This document shows positions 36,632 to 48,989 of a stretch of 64,000 nucleotides of DNA, one piece after another. The DNA is taken from the NCBI GenBank assembly GCA_038277395.1, contig CM076194.1, positions 135,503,230 to 135,567,229 of the forward strand. The letters run 5' to 3'. Positions within the stretch are counted from its first letter, which is position 1. Each line of letters begins with the position of its first letter. The notes under the pieces are model-generated. The model worked only from the letters and a program-made list of their open reading frames with translations, made no database searches and was not told where the DNA came from. A program made the position numbers and the translations under genes. The stretch comes from Dryocosmus kuriphilus. Lineage: Eukaryota > Arthropoda > Insecta > Hymenoptera > Cynipidae.

Positions 36632-37180
36632 GGAGCAGTGTCTCCAGAACGTGGAATTTTTCTCACCCCACCACTTTCCCATGTGGGAGCAATACATGCA
36701 AACTTCGTATGTCCGTGTGTTGTCTCAGTTACACGGCCGCTTCGTAAAGCCGAAAATGCACGAACATTAACGATTCTATATATATGAATTGCTTGGCGAG
36801 AGTCGGAGGATCGACGAGACGAGGCACTTTCGCGATTGTGTTTCGATTTCGACTTCGAAGGCATTTGTAGGTTGGAGTTGATTTTTGTTTACAAAAATTG
36901 ACAGCTAGCAGAAAGACTTCAAATACGCATGTAATGAATTCTTGAAATATTTAGTGATTATATAGATATATAGTATCCGAAAAGTTATTAACTTGACCTC
37001 ACATGCTTCCTTTATATATGAAAACTTTACAAAACCTTTACTGTCTTAAAATGCTAATCTCATCTTTACAAAATTTACTTTTTACAATTTTCTTTTAATT
37101 GTAAAATACATAAATTTAACAACATTTATTTTATAAACAAATATCTCGTGATTTTAAAACGACAGAACAATTATTAAGGT

Positions 37181-39065
37181 TGTGACGAGCACGTACGCTC
37201 GCACATACGCACTTTGGGTTGCTGTTCGCAAGGCGGACTTGCGAGCGCATGACTGACTCTCCCACCACGCTCATCCCCACTGACCGACCACGACCAAGCA
37301 CCAAGTCGCTAAATACGAGACGTACGACGAGAATCGGCAGTCGAGTCGGGTGCGACTCTCCGAGTACCTCGGGGAGCTTTCACCCGGTGAGGCTCAAACC
37401 CTCTTCCTTCCGATGGGTGTCTGCCCCCTACGGAAGGCAAAGGGACGTGGGAATCGCAAGGAGTAGGCCTCCCTACACTTGCCATTCCCCAGGACCGACC
37501 TGACCAACGACCGACCGTCCGACGTGTACGGTTCTCGGGGTTGATGGGTACACCCATGGCCCCGTGAACCTAGTGCGTTGGGGGATTGATGGGCACACCC
37601 ATGGTCCCCTTACGTCACTGAGGACCGACCTGACTAACGACCGACCGTCCGACGTGTACGGTTCCCGGGGTTGATGGGTACACCCATGGCCCCGTGAACC
37701 TAGTGCGTTGGGGGATTGATGGGCACACCCATGGTCCCCTTACGTCACTGAGGACCGACTTGACTAACGACGGACCGTCCGACGTGTACGGTTCTTCGGG
37801 GTTGATGGGTACACCCATGGCCCCGTGAACCTAGTGCGTTGGGGGATTGATGGGCACACCCATGGTCCCCTTACGTCACTGAGGACCGACCTGACTAATG
37901 ACCGACCGTCCGACGTGTACGGTTCCCGGGGTTGATGGGTACACCCATGGCCCCGTGAACCTAGTGCGTTGGGGGATTGATGGGCACACCCATGGTCCCC
38001 TTACGTCACGGAGGACCGACCTGACTGAACGACCGACCGGCCGACGTGTACGGTTCCCGGGGTTGATGGGTACACCCATGGCGCCGTGAACCTAGTGCGT
38101 TGGGGGATTGATGGGGCACACCCATGGTCTCCTTGCGTCACGGAGGACCGACCAACCGAACCCTACGCACCGGACGACATCCCAGACTACTGCTTCTCCC
38201 TACAGTCACATCGAGCGTGGTGGACCACCTCCGCCTCCGTACGCACCGTGGGCCGCCGACGAAAAGGGGGCCTCGGGGAGGCTCCAGGAAAACACCGTCG
38301 AGACGTTGATATCCCGCGACCGCCAAATAAGGGAAAAGGCGTTCGCCCTCCCCAACCTCCTGACCGAAACCGACCTGGGGGAGGTCAAACGTCCTCCTCA
38401 AGACCGACGCCCCTCCGAGGGCCCCTCGAAAGCCGAAGACCGCTTCACACCTGAAATAATCCTTCCAGGGCCCGCGTTGACCGAGACGCTCCAGGGGGGG
38501 GGGGGGGGGGGGGGGCACCGTATCCTGCGTCACCGCCAGGGTATCCGGCGTCCGGACACCCACACGAACAACACCCGCTCGCGGGGGGGGGGGGGGGGGG
38601 GGGGGAGGGGGGATCCGGCACCGACACACGAACATGCGCACTTGTAAACCCGGTCTCGACACACGCACACTCCGACCCGCATACACACATTGTAAACCCC
38701 CGCACGAACACACACAAACACACTTGTAAAACCGAGCCGACACACGCACACTTGAACAAATGTACACGCGCACGCTCAATCAACATCCGCACACTTACGC
38801 ACACACACACACACACACGCACACTTGAACAAATGTACACGCGCACGCTCAATCAACATCCGCACACTCACACGCACACACACACACACTGGGTCACCAT
38901 CAGATCTCGCTACCACTGTAATACAATATGTGATGTTCAATAAATCGAGTTTGCACCTCTTGTACTCAGAGAAAATGCCTATCTTTCCTTAAAACCTGAC
39001 CCTGGCTTAGACTGAAGCGTCCTTAGGTTAGTTTAGGCAAGAGTAGAAAAAGTAAGACCGTTACA
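37181..39065 (+). mobile_element. Solo LTR, 1.9 kb
   Basis: The insert starts TGTGACGAGC and ends ACCGTTACA (TGT...ACA) and is flanked by a 4-bp duplication AGGT (37177-37180, 39066-39069; AAGGT if the edge is moved by one base). AATAAA at 38939-38944 lies about 120 bp before the end, as at an R/U5 border. There is no gag-pol, primer site or second LTR, so it is most simply an LTR left after recombination. It is far more GC-rich than its surroundings and has 130-bp subrepeats, two poly-G runs and an (AC)n region. Short frames here (38086-38852) come from low-complexity sequence. A TRIM-like element is the alternative. Confidence 0.75.
37490..38150 (+). repeat. 130-bp tandem subrepeats in the solo LTR
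   Basis: About five units, with TTGATGGGTACACCCATGG at 37541, 37671, 37802, 37932 and 38063 (period 130-131). Each unit holds two related palindromic motifs (TGGGTACACCCA and TGGGCACACCCA). Repeats of this sort in the U3 region often act as enhancers; that role is inferred. Confidence 0.9.
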
Positions 39066-40031
39066 AGGTCATACGTGATACAAAAACCCGTCGTGAAATT
39101 TTAAATAAAAACCGTACTCTATGCATTAATTTTAAAACGAAAAATATTAATACTTTCATAAGTATTCCAAAATTTTATTGGAATATGGTACATATTCATT
39201 TTTATAAAAAAAATTCTTGTAAATATTTGGCCATTTTTTAAATTGGACGACATTTTTGCACCATGTTTCACCAGGAATGAAATTATAAAAATATCTGCAT
39301 TAGTTACTAAAATGCTATGAGAACTTACCTTTCAAATGATATCAAAAATAAAAAAGGTCAGAAATTCATACAGTTCTTTGTTAGAAAATTCCACACATTT
39401 CTTTAATAAAACTCCTTTCACATCACTTTCGAAACAAAAATTTTAAAATATTTTTATTAAATGATAAGTATTAGATCTTTTGTATTAAAAGCAAATAGTG
39501 GAAAAATTGTATTAATTATGGATGTTTAATTAACGTCAATCCCTGTATTACTCACGCTTGAGGATTGAGAAATAATGCTCTTCTATACACAAATTTAATA
39601 TAAAAATCTTAAATGTTAACAGTATTTCCTTATCAGTGTCGATAATAAGGCCTTGAGGGCGAGGGGGGGGGGGGGGGGGGGGGGGTCGTATAATTACCCG
39701 AATACCTGAAAATAAAAATTTGAAAATTAAAATTGTGACCCGCATGTTATATTTAAGACTCTTTTCCACACCACCCAAGAGGTCCAAACTTTGGCGCATT
39801 TTTTTTAACGTGGTTTCCCCAGGAGTTCTAATCCACGATGTTAATAAATTCTTGTTTTTCGTCAAACAAGCATATTCCGGAGTGTTTTTATCCCCTAGCC
39901 GGGGGATGAAAACAGGGGATCGTGGATTAGATCTCCTGGGGAAACCACGTTAAAAAAAATGCGCTAAAGTCTCGACCTCATGGGTGGTGTGGAAAGGAGT
40001 CTTAAATATAACATGTCGGTCACAATTTTTA

Positions 40032-40732
40032 TTGACTATGTGTGCTTAGACGGTAGCGCTGCGGTGGCCAACTATGAACTAATGGTGATGTACAAAAGCA
40101 GACAAAAGCATTATACCTTATGGAAAAATTTTTGATTTTTTTTTTTTTTTTTTTAAAGATCTGATGCAATGAAAACGAAAACTTTTTCTGTAAAAAACGT
40201 ACAAAATTAATTCGAAATATAATAAAAAGATTTCAGTTCCATGAGTGCAGAAATATTTAAATTTTCGTAAATTGTATAAGTGAACTGACAGACTGGGTTG
40301 GAGACTCTGTTCAGTGTTTTTACTTCCTAGCAGACGACAGTCGCGCTGTTTATCTCGTACGCGTGTTTATGCCGGTTGTCAAGGAGAACACGAGTGCGGT
40401 AAAAGGTTTACCTACGTGGAAATGGATATAATAATTAAAACAGAATTTCAAGTGGTAACTTCTGATATACAATTTAACCCCGAAACCATAAAAAAGGGAA
40501 ATGCACTAGCCTCCTGTTATGTTTATCGTGTACATGAGTTACTAACAAATGGATCGGGAGTCATAAGAGGTAGTGTGATAAGGCAAACGTCAGTGACAGA
40601 ACATCCTTTTCACTTTTTATACGCGTAGCCAGAGAGGTCCCATTACAAAGACATCACCATTAATTCTGTAGTCGCCGCCTCGCGCGCTGTCAGTCACTTC
40701 TAAATTTTAATTTGGGAATTGCACATAGTCAA
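40032..40732. mobile_element. MITE with TA target duplication
   Basis: The ends TTGACTATGTG (40032) and CACATAGTCAA (40732) are inverted and flanked by TA (40030-40031, 40733-40734). A second inverted match, TTAATGGTGATGT-like, lies further in on both sides. The 104-codon frame at 40314-40628 inside it has no recognised motif. Confidence 0.75.
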
Positions 40733-41649
40733 TATTCGAATTTTTATTTTCAGGTATTCGGGTCATTATACGACCCCCCCCCCCCCCCCCCCCCCCTCGC
40801 CCTCAAGGCCTTATCGTGACACTGATAAGGAAATAATATTAACATTTAAGATTTTTATATTAAATTTGTGTATAGAAGAGCATTATTTTTCAATCCTCAA
40901 GCGTGAGTAATACAGGGATTGACGTTAATTAAACATCCATAATTAATACAATTTTTCCACTTATCATTTAATAAAAATATTTTAAAATTTTTGTTTCGAA
41001 ATTGATGTGAAAGGAGTTTTTTAAAAGAAATGTGTGGGATTTTCTAACAAAAAACTGTATGAATTTCTGACCTTTTTTATTTTTGATATCATTTGAAAGG
41101 TAAGTTCTCATAGCATTTTAGTAACTAATGCAGATATTTTTATAATTTCATTCCTGGTGAAATATGGTGCAAAAATGTCGTACAGTTTAAAAAATGGCCA
41201 AATATTTACAAGAAGTTTTTTTAAAAAATGAATATGTACCATATTCCAATAAAAGTTTGGCACACTTATGAAAGTATTAATATTTTTCATTTTTAAAATA
41301 AATGCATACAGTACAGTTTTAATTTAAAATTTCACGACGGGTTTTTGTACCACGTATGACCTTAATAATTGTCCTGTTCTTTTAAAATCACGAGATATTT
41401 GTTTGTAAAATAAATGCTGTTAAATATATATATTTTACAATTAAAAGAAAATTGTAAAAAGTAAATTTTATAATGTTGAGATAAGCATTTTAAGACAGTA
41501 AAGGTTTTGTAAAGTTTTCATATATAAAAGAAGCATATGAGGTCAAGTTACTAACTTTTTGGGTATTATATAACTTATTGGAATTAAAAGAAAGGAAATT
41601 ATCAAAGGTAAGTATAAAGTAAAAATGCTAATTAATTTAATAAATTAAA

Positions 41650-42105
41650 AATAAGGTTAGACTTTACGACAGCCGTTCAACATGTTTTGACCGCGCGTTT
41701 TGTCAAAATAATAAGGAACTCTTTAAAAAAAGTATCATAACTCTTAAATGAAGTAGTTTTAAAACTATTTATCGCGGAATATGTTTAAAATAATAACTAG
41801 GCTTTTTATTTTGATCTGTCAAATATGGGTTTCTCACATTTGTAAAAATCTTATATTTAACTAACCTCTTCCGATCATCCTGGAAAAGGGGATGAGTGTG
41901 AATTAATGTTTGAATACAGAAAAATAGTAAAGATCGGAAAAGGTAAGTTAAATATAAGATTTTTACAAAGGTGAGAAACCCATATTTGATAGATAAAAAT
42001 AAAAAACCTAGCGATTATTTTTAACATTTTCCGCGATAAATAGTTTTAAAACTACTTCATTTAAGAATTATGATACTTTTTTAAAAACTCAGAATTTTAG
42101 ATTTT
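41650..42105. mobile_element. Foldback insertion in E copy 3
   Basis: Arms of about 150 bp (AAAGTATCATAACTCTTAAA... near 41729, inverse near 42060) surround a ~70-bp centre. The other E copies lack this stretch. Exact ends are uncertain. Confidence 0.65.
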
Positions 42106-42510
42106 TCATTTAAGTCAATTGAAAAATAAAACATAGGTAATAAAAAATGAAACCACTTTTTATTAAAAACCTTCATACATTTTATATATTTTTTTACAAA
42201 CCTCCATTTAAAGTATAATCGGATCTTCTAAAACATTCTATAAGAATTCCTAAAAAACATAATCACTAAATATTTCAAGAATTCATTACATGCGTATTTG
42301 AAGTCTTTCTGCTAGCTGTCAATTTTTGTAAACAAAAATCAACTCCAACCTACAAATGGGCCTCGTCTTGTCGATCTGCCCAACTCTCGCCAAGCAATTC
42401 ATATATATAGAATCGTTAATGTTCGTGCATTTTTGGCTTTACGAAGCGGACGTGTAACCGGGAAAACACACGGACAGACGAAGTTTGCATTCCCACGGTC
42501 TGGAGATACT

Positions 42511-42936
42511 GAACTGGAGTTGCATGCTTCCTTTATGGATCGAGCTCTCGTTCTCATTTTGGAGAGCCCAGTTCATATGCCGTCTTGTGGTTGGTGGCCT
42601 GCACTTCTCCATTGCTGGTCGGCCTCCTCAGGCACAAGAGAGAGAGAGAGAGAGAGGGAGGGATAGTGCGTCACACTGGTGATGCATCAGCCTCCGTCTC
42701 GCCATAACGTGCTCTGTCCTTCTCTAACTTATTACAGTAAGATAGAGAGGAGCGCTGATGTGTCTTTAAAAATGTGGCTGGACTTTTCTAGTCTTACGAG
42801 GGCCAGCCATTTCTTGAGCGTCACCTATTCTAAAAAAAAAAAACTATTTTCTGACTAAATTAAACTAAATTTACCCTTAATCCTGACTATATTACAATCT
42901 AAATTTACCCTCTAATCCTAATTTAGCCTTACAATA
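42511..42936. other. Unassigned spacer with (GA)n
   Basis: An (AG)n microsatellite sits at about 42640-42656. The rest shows no frame or repeat match within the window. Confidence 0.45.
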
Positions 42937-42938
42937 TA

Positions 42939-45650
42939 CAGGGTGTCTAAAAAATCCCGGGACGGTTGGATATTTCCTCAGGTAAAATATTTTTCAAAAA
43001 AGTGAAGGTCATTCTTGAAGTAAATCTCAACGAGGAATTCAATGGTGACCTTCATTTTGACCTTGAAGTTGACCTTCATGGCTTTTTGAAGATCAACTTT
43101 GTTTTTTTAAATGGAAACCCCCTTTTTTACATCTGCAATCGATAGAGCGGAAAATTCTACGTTCAGGTACGTACCCAAGTCATAGGTCAATTGTAGCGTT
43201 CAAGGTCAGTTAGAGGTTATTTGAAATTAACAAAGTTTTCCAAGAGATCAGTGCAATTCCTGAAGTAAATTTCAACAAGAAATTCAATGGCGACCTTCAT
43301 TTTGACCTTGCAGTTGACCTTCATGGTTTTTTGAAGGTCAACTTTTTTTAAAAATGGAAACCCCCTTTTTTTACATCTGCAATCGATAGAGCGGAAAATT
43401 CTGCGTTCAGGTACGTACCCAAGTCATAGGTCAATTGTAATGTTCAAGGTCAGATAGAGGTTATTTGAAATTAACAAAGTTTTCCAAGAGGTCAGTGCAA
43501 TTCCTGAAGTAAATTTCAACGAGAAATTCATTGGTGATCTCTGTATTGATCTTGGTTACAGCGTTTTGAATATTGTAAAATCATAAGGAAATTTTTCATT
43601 AAAAGTTCCAGGTGTTCTGGTGAGAGTTCTGTTCCTCCCCAAAGAGTGATGCAGTCCTATACCGTTTTTCGATACCTAAGTCAATACCTAAGGCGATACC
43701 ATAAGTCCTATACCGTTTATCCATACGAATATTACGAATCGAAACTAAATTTACGTATTGCGAGTGCATACTTACTATCTTTCGCTAAAAGATTATTATG
43801 GCGCAAGCTAAACTTTCGGAACGAGAGAGGGTATCTGTATTAATGATGCGTGTTTGGGGAGATCGAGTTTGATCTTATGATCAAGTTCGTTTGCTCTTTA
43901 ATCGCACTTTTCGTAATGGAGAAGGGTTAAATCCTGTCTCAAAATCAACAATTGAAAGAACTGTAAGGCGCTTTATGAATCATGGATCTATCAAGGACCT
44001 TCAGAGAACTGGTCGGCCAAAATCTGCAGGATCTGAGGAATGCAGATGGGCATAGCCCAAGCATTTGTTGAAAACCCACACCTTAGTTTACGTCGAGCTA
44101 GTGATGAGCGTGACGTTGCTCCTGAGACAGTGCGAAAAATATTTTAAAAAGCATTAATTTCCATCCTTATAAAGTTCATCTGGTACAAGAGCTCAATGAA
44201 GACGATCCTGATCGTCGGGTTGAATTTTGTGAAATTATGATGGACAGAATTGATAGAGATCCTCTTTACTTGTACAATACAGTATTTTCAGATGAAGCTA
44301 CTTTCACTTTAAAAGGTGAAGTTAACAGGCAAAATTGTAGATATTGGTCCGACACAAATCCTGATTGGATGTTGGAGAGTCACACACAATACCCACAAAA
44401 GATTAATGTTGGGGGCCGGTATCTTAAATGATACATTGATAGGCCCTTTCTTCATCGATGGTAATCTCAATGCCCGTGCATATTAAGAGCTTCTCAGAAG
44501 CCAAATTGTACCAAGAATAAGGGAGATTACAGGCGATAATTTTCAAAATATTTGCTTCCAGCAGGACGGAGCAGCGGCTCATTACGGTAGGGCGGTTCGA
44601 GCATATTTGGATACTCAGTTCCCTCAAAGATGGATTGGAAGAAGGGGTGAAATCGAGTGGCCTGCTAGATCTTCTGATCTGACGCCTCTCGACTATTTTC
44701 TTTGGGGTTATTTAAAGAGCAAAGTTTACTCAACGCAACCCCAAAGCTTAGACGAATTGCAGAATCGGATTCTGCAACAGGCTACTTTCATTGATAGGTA
44801 TATGATTCGTAATGCTGTAACTCATTTTTACAATCGCATAGCTTTTTGTGAAGAAGCTCAAGGTTTTCAGTTCGAACATCTTCACTGAAGCGTGAGAGGC
44901 AAGGGGACTCACGCTAATCAAGCACCCCAAAGGGAACAGAATTTACTACGCCCACGTCGTTCTTCCTGGGTAATGCTAAACGTAAACGTAAACTGCTTCG
45001 AAAAAACCTTGAAAAAACCTTGAAGATCATCACCAAGATCAATACAGAGCTCACCAATGAATTTCTCGTTGAAATTTACTTCAGGAATTATACTGACCTC
45101 TTGGAAAACTTTGTTAATTTTAAATAACCTCTAACTGACCTTGAACGTTACAATTGACCTATGACTTGGGTACGTACCTGAACGTATAATTTTCCGCTCT
45201 ATCGATTGCAGATGTAGAAAAAGGGGATTTCCATTTAAAAAAACAAAGTTGACCTTCAAAAAGCCATGAAGGTCATCACCAAGATCAATACAGAGGTCAC
45301 CAATGAATTTCTCTTTGAAATTTACTTCAGGAATTACACTGACCTCTTGGAAAACTTTGTTAATTTCAAATAACCTCTGACTGACCTTGAACGTTACAAT
45401 TGACCTATGACTTGGGTACGTTCCTGAACGTAGAATTTTCCGCTCTATCGATTGCAGATGTAAAAAAAGGCAGTTTACATTTAAAAAAACAAAGTTGACC
45501 TTCAAAAAGCCATGAAGGTCAACTTCAAGGTCAAAATAAGTCACCATTGAATTCCTCGTTGAAATTTACTTCAGGAATGACCTTCACTTTTTTGAAAAAT
45601 ATTTTACCTGAGGAAATATCCAACCGTCCCGGGACTTTTTAGACACCCTG
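42939..45650 (+). mobile_element. DD41D Tc1/mariner-superfamily transposon with long structured TIRs
   Basis: The ends CAGGGTGTCTAAAAAATCCC (42939) and the inverse (45650) are flanked by TA. The TIRs are about 650 bp and contain internal direct repeats of about 240 bp built on GACCTTCAT/TGACCTTGA motifs (for example 43000-43240 and 43240-43510, mirrored at 45010-45580). The centre carries a broken transposase. Foldback element F (15588-16695) shares arm sequence with it. Confidence 0.9.
43798..44888 (+). pseudogene. DD41D transposase, stops and frameshifts
   Basis: ATG at 43798 (MAQAKLSERERVSVLMMRVW) begins a helix-turn-helix region with a premature TGA at 43870-43872 and a GRPKSA hinge near 44030. 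Further frame changes follow before 44237-44431 (FSDEATFTLKG, first catalytic Asp). The second Asp is in FQQDGAAAHYG (codon 44565) and the third in SSDLTPLDYFLWG (codon 44691), with 41 residues between, so DD41D. It ends FEFEHLH-like (QFEHLH) with TGA at 44886-44888. This layout is that of insect Tc1/mariner-related transposases with a DD41D triad. Reading frame loss makes it inactive. Confidence 0.85.
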
Positions 45651-45652
45651 TA

Positions 45653-46195
45653 TATAAATATACATATGTATATAAGCAAAAAGTTGTAGAATTTTAGATT
45701 TTTAGAATTTTTAGATTTTGCAGTCTTTTAAATAATTGGAAAAATGTAAATTTCTCGAAAACATAAAATTTCAGCCTTAGCTAGTTTTCAGAATTTTCAG
45801 ATTCTATTAATACTAATTGAAGTGACAACATTTTCTGAAACTATCTAGATAAGCAAAACGTAAATGCTTTAATAAACATGGAAGTTGCAGGATGGGGAAT
45901 TGGAATTTGAGTTTTTGAAATTAATTCCAAAAATCTTATTTCGAAAAAACCGCGCAAAACATTCACCCCCAAGGGTGGGTCTGAGAGAAAAATGCAAGAA
46001 AAAGAGTATATATATATATATATATATATAATTTAATAAATACATATAATAATATATATAATACATTTGCTCTTGCATTTTTCTCTCAGACCCACCCTTG
46101 GGGGTGAATGTTTTGCGCGGTTTTTTCGAAATAAGATTTTTGGAATTAATTTCAAAAACTCAGATTCCAATTTCCCATCCTGCAATTAACCCCTA
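45653..46195 (+). repeat. Repeat H, copy 2, ending in a TA hairpin
   Basis: 45670-46005 matches 26830-27155. After a (TA)n loop (46006-46068) the last ~120 bp of H returns in inverse orientation (46070-46190), giving a large hairpin. Family E copy 4 begins at its end. Confidence 0.75.
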
Positions 46196-47806
46196 TCATG
46201 TTTTGATCCCCTGGCTAAGGGATGAAAACACTCTGGAATCTGCTTGTTTGACGAAGAACAAGAATTAACATCGTGGATTAGACCTACTGGGAAAACCACG
46301 TGAAAAAAATGCGCCAAAGTCTGGACCTCTTGGGTTGTGTGGAAAAGAGTCTTAAATATAACATTTCAATCACAATTTTTATTTTCGAATTTTTATTGAT
46401 ATGACAACGACTTTCATACTTTTTGTTTGCGAAGAAGGGATTATTTCTCAATCCTCAAGCGTGAGTAGTACGGGGACTGACGTTAATTAAACATCCATAA
46501 TTAATACAATCTCTTCATTATTTGCTTTGAATACAAAAGACCTAATACTTATCATTTAATGTAAATATTTTAACATTTTTGCTTCGAAAGTGTTGTGAAA
46601 GGAGTTTTATTAAAAAATGTGTGGATTTTCTAACAAGCAACTGCATGAATTTTCTGACCTTTTTTATTTTTGATATCATTTGAAAGGTATGTTCTCATAG
46701 CTTTTTAGTAACTAATGCAGATATTTTTATAATTTCATTCCTGGTGAAACATGGTGCAAAAATGTCGTCCAATTTAAAAAATGGCCAAATATTTACAAGA
46801 ATTTTTTTAATAAAAATGAATGTGTACCATATTCCAATAAAATTTTGGAATACTTATGAAAGTATTAATATTTTTCGTTTTAAAATTAATGCACAGAGTA
46901 CATTTTTTATTTAAAATTTCAGGACGGCTTTCTGTACCATGTATGACCCTAATTGTTTTGTCCTTTTAAAATCACGAGATATTGTTTTATAAAATACATT
47001 TTGTTAAATTTATATATTTTCCAATTAAAATAAACTTGTAAAAAGTAGATTTTGTAATGTTGAGATAAGCATTTTAAGACATTAAAGGCTTTATGAATTT
47101 TTCATATACAAAGGGAGCATGTGAGGTCTAGTTAATAACTTTTCGGTTATTATATAAATTATTGGAATTAAAAGAAAGGTCATTATCAGAAGTAAGTATA
47201 AAGTAAAAATGCTAATTAATTTAATAAATTAAAAATAATTATCATATATTATCATTTTAAGTTTAGAATATTTAAAGTCAATTGAAAAATAAAACATAGA
47301 TAATGAAAAATGAAACCATTTGCAAGTAATATAAATATGAACCTAACCGCAAAATCCCATACATATAATTATATCCAATATATTTTAACTTTACAAGCCT
47401 CCAGTGTCTTTTATAATTTATTCGCTGTAGAATCGGATCGTCTAAAACATTCCATAAGAATACCTGAAAAACATAATCATTAAATATTATCAAGACTTTA
47501 TTACATGCCTATTTGAAGTCTTTCTGCTAGTTGTCAATTTTTGTCAACTCGAAGCTCCAAATGCCTTCCAAGTCGAAATTGAAACCGAATCGCGAACTCG
47601 CCTCATCTCGTCGACTCTCGTCTCATCTCGTCTCGTCGAATCTCGTCTCTCGACAAGCAATTGATATATTTAGAATCGTTCATGTTCGTGCATTTTCGGC
47701 TTTACGAAGCGGCCGTGTAACAGGGACAACACACGGATACACGGCGTTTGCATGTGTTGCTCCCAGATGGGAAATTGGTGGGGTGAGAAAAATCCCACGT
47801 TCTGGA
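46196..47806 (-). mobile_element. Family E repeat, copy 4 (most complete)
   Basis: This uninterrupted reverse copy of about 1.6 kb runs from TGATCCCCTGGCTAAGGGAT to CCACGTTCTGGAGACC. It is the reference that shows where copies 1 and 2 were split. It lacks the poly-G insert. The ~100-codon frame at 47531-47839 (plus) overlaps its end and shares FRIVHVRAFSALRSGRVTG with frames in copies 1 and 2. Confidence 0.8.
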
Positions 47807-48391
47807 GACCCTGGCGCCACATCCGTTGAGGTCTACTAAAGCATTGCAGCTTATAGGGAAAATTATGAAATAAAATGAAAAATCCAATAATTCAAATGAT
47901 TGAAAATCACAATTTCTTAAAGACTAATTTTTTGTGTAAACAACATTTTAAAAATAACAATTTGTATTAAAATGTAAAAGATTGATTGAAAAAAAAGAAT
48001 TTGAAAAACAGTGTTCCGTGTTTTGTGCATTTATAGAGCTTGAATAATAAAAAATTTAACTCATGGATCATGGAATATAAAAAATATAAATAATTCATTA
48101 ACTAAATAAATGATAATCTGTCGGTTTTGCACAATACTTTGATAATTAAAGCAAATCTGATTACATTCACTATATCATACATTCTTTTATTAAATATTTT
48201 CTAAAATTGAAACTTTTGGTACAGGATAAGTGGAGGGAAATAAAAAAAACACTTAATATCAACATAAAATTATATATTTAAAATATATATTTCTCGAGTA
48301 TTAACTTACATGTCATGCATGAACATTAAGAATAAAAATATTATAAATACATTTTTCTTAAATTAATATCTGTTATAAACACAACGCATAT
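47807..48391. other. AT-rich spacer, nothing recognised
   Basis: No frame, repeat match or hairpin stands out here. Confidence 0.5.
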
Positions 48392-48395
48392 TTAA

Positions 48396-48955
48396 GGGGG
48401 GAGCCTGGTTTAGAGGGTCGAAAATTGCAAGATATTGCGTAATTTTTTTTTAACTTTAAATCATATTAATCGATTGAAATACTTTTTAGCTGTTTTATTT
48501 GTGATTAAAACTTATAAAAAATTTGTTTTTTATTACAGTATAGTCATGTTATATGACATAAATGGGTCGTCATTCACGGCACCACGCTGCTGAAGGCCCT
48601 CCACAAGTCAAAAATTGACAAATTTATTAAAGATTGAAAAAAAATCCATTTTTTACTACAAAAATTTAAAGATTTTTTGCAAAAAAAAAGTTCTTTAGTA
48701 TAATTTTTTATGTAATATTTTTAGTTTAAATATAAGCTACACTAATAAGCCTTAAAATAGGCCAAGGTTAATTAAAATTAGTTGATTATAATTCTTGTAA
48801 TCGTGCACGCAGTGTTAAAAAATACTGTTTCGAGAAAATCGAGTTTAAAGTTATTTTAAAAAATAAACAGTATATTTTGAAAACTTACCAATGTCACAGG
48901 CTAATCTGCTATTCCTGCTCCATACAGTAGTCCTTCAGCTTCCTCGAAGAACTCA

Positions 48956-48989
<34 letters not shown>

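Larger units (their letters stand above)
36632..39905 (+). mobile_element. Family E repeat, copy 2, carrying a solo LTR
   Basis: Blocks 36632-37180 and 39066-39905 match the E family in order, starting at CAGTGTCTCCAGAACGTGG. The solo LTR at 37181-39065 interrupts it at a point that is continuous in the neighbouring reverse copy (AATTATTAAGGTCATACG near 41370). Compared with copies 1 and 4 it has an extra ~140 bp with a run of about 24 G (39662-39685). Confidence 0.8.
39906..42510 (-). mobile_element. Family E repeat, copy 3, head to head with copy 2
   Basis: The reverse complement of copy 2 starts at the hairpin around 39900 and runs to about 42510 (CCACGGTCTGGAGATACTG). It includes the same poly-G insert as poly-C (40771-40796), absent from copies 1 and 4. 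A TA-flanked MITE (40032-40732) and a foldback insertion (41650-42105) interrupt it. The inverse frame at 42433-42666 corresponds to the shared E reading frame. Confidence 0.8.

Noticed and set aside
37219..38943. Several overlapping frames of 60-213 codons in the GC-rich LTR
   Set aside because: They lie on both strands across tandem repeats, poly-G and (AC)n tracts; high GC removes stop codons by chance.
40314..40628. 104-codon frame inside a MITE
   Set aside because: Located in a TA-flanked nonautonomous element with no known domain; could be captured sequence but not supportable.
45131..45547. 138-codon frame in the right arm of the DD41D element
   Set aside because: It reads through TIR subrepeats (FLKVNFVFLN repeated) and is not coding.
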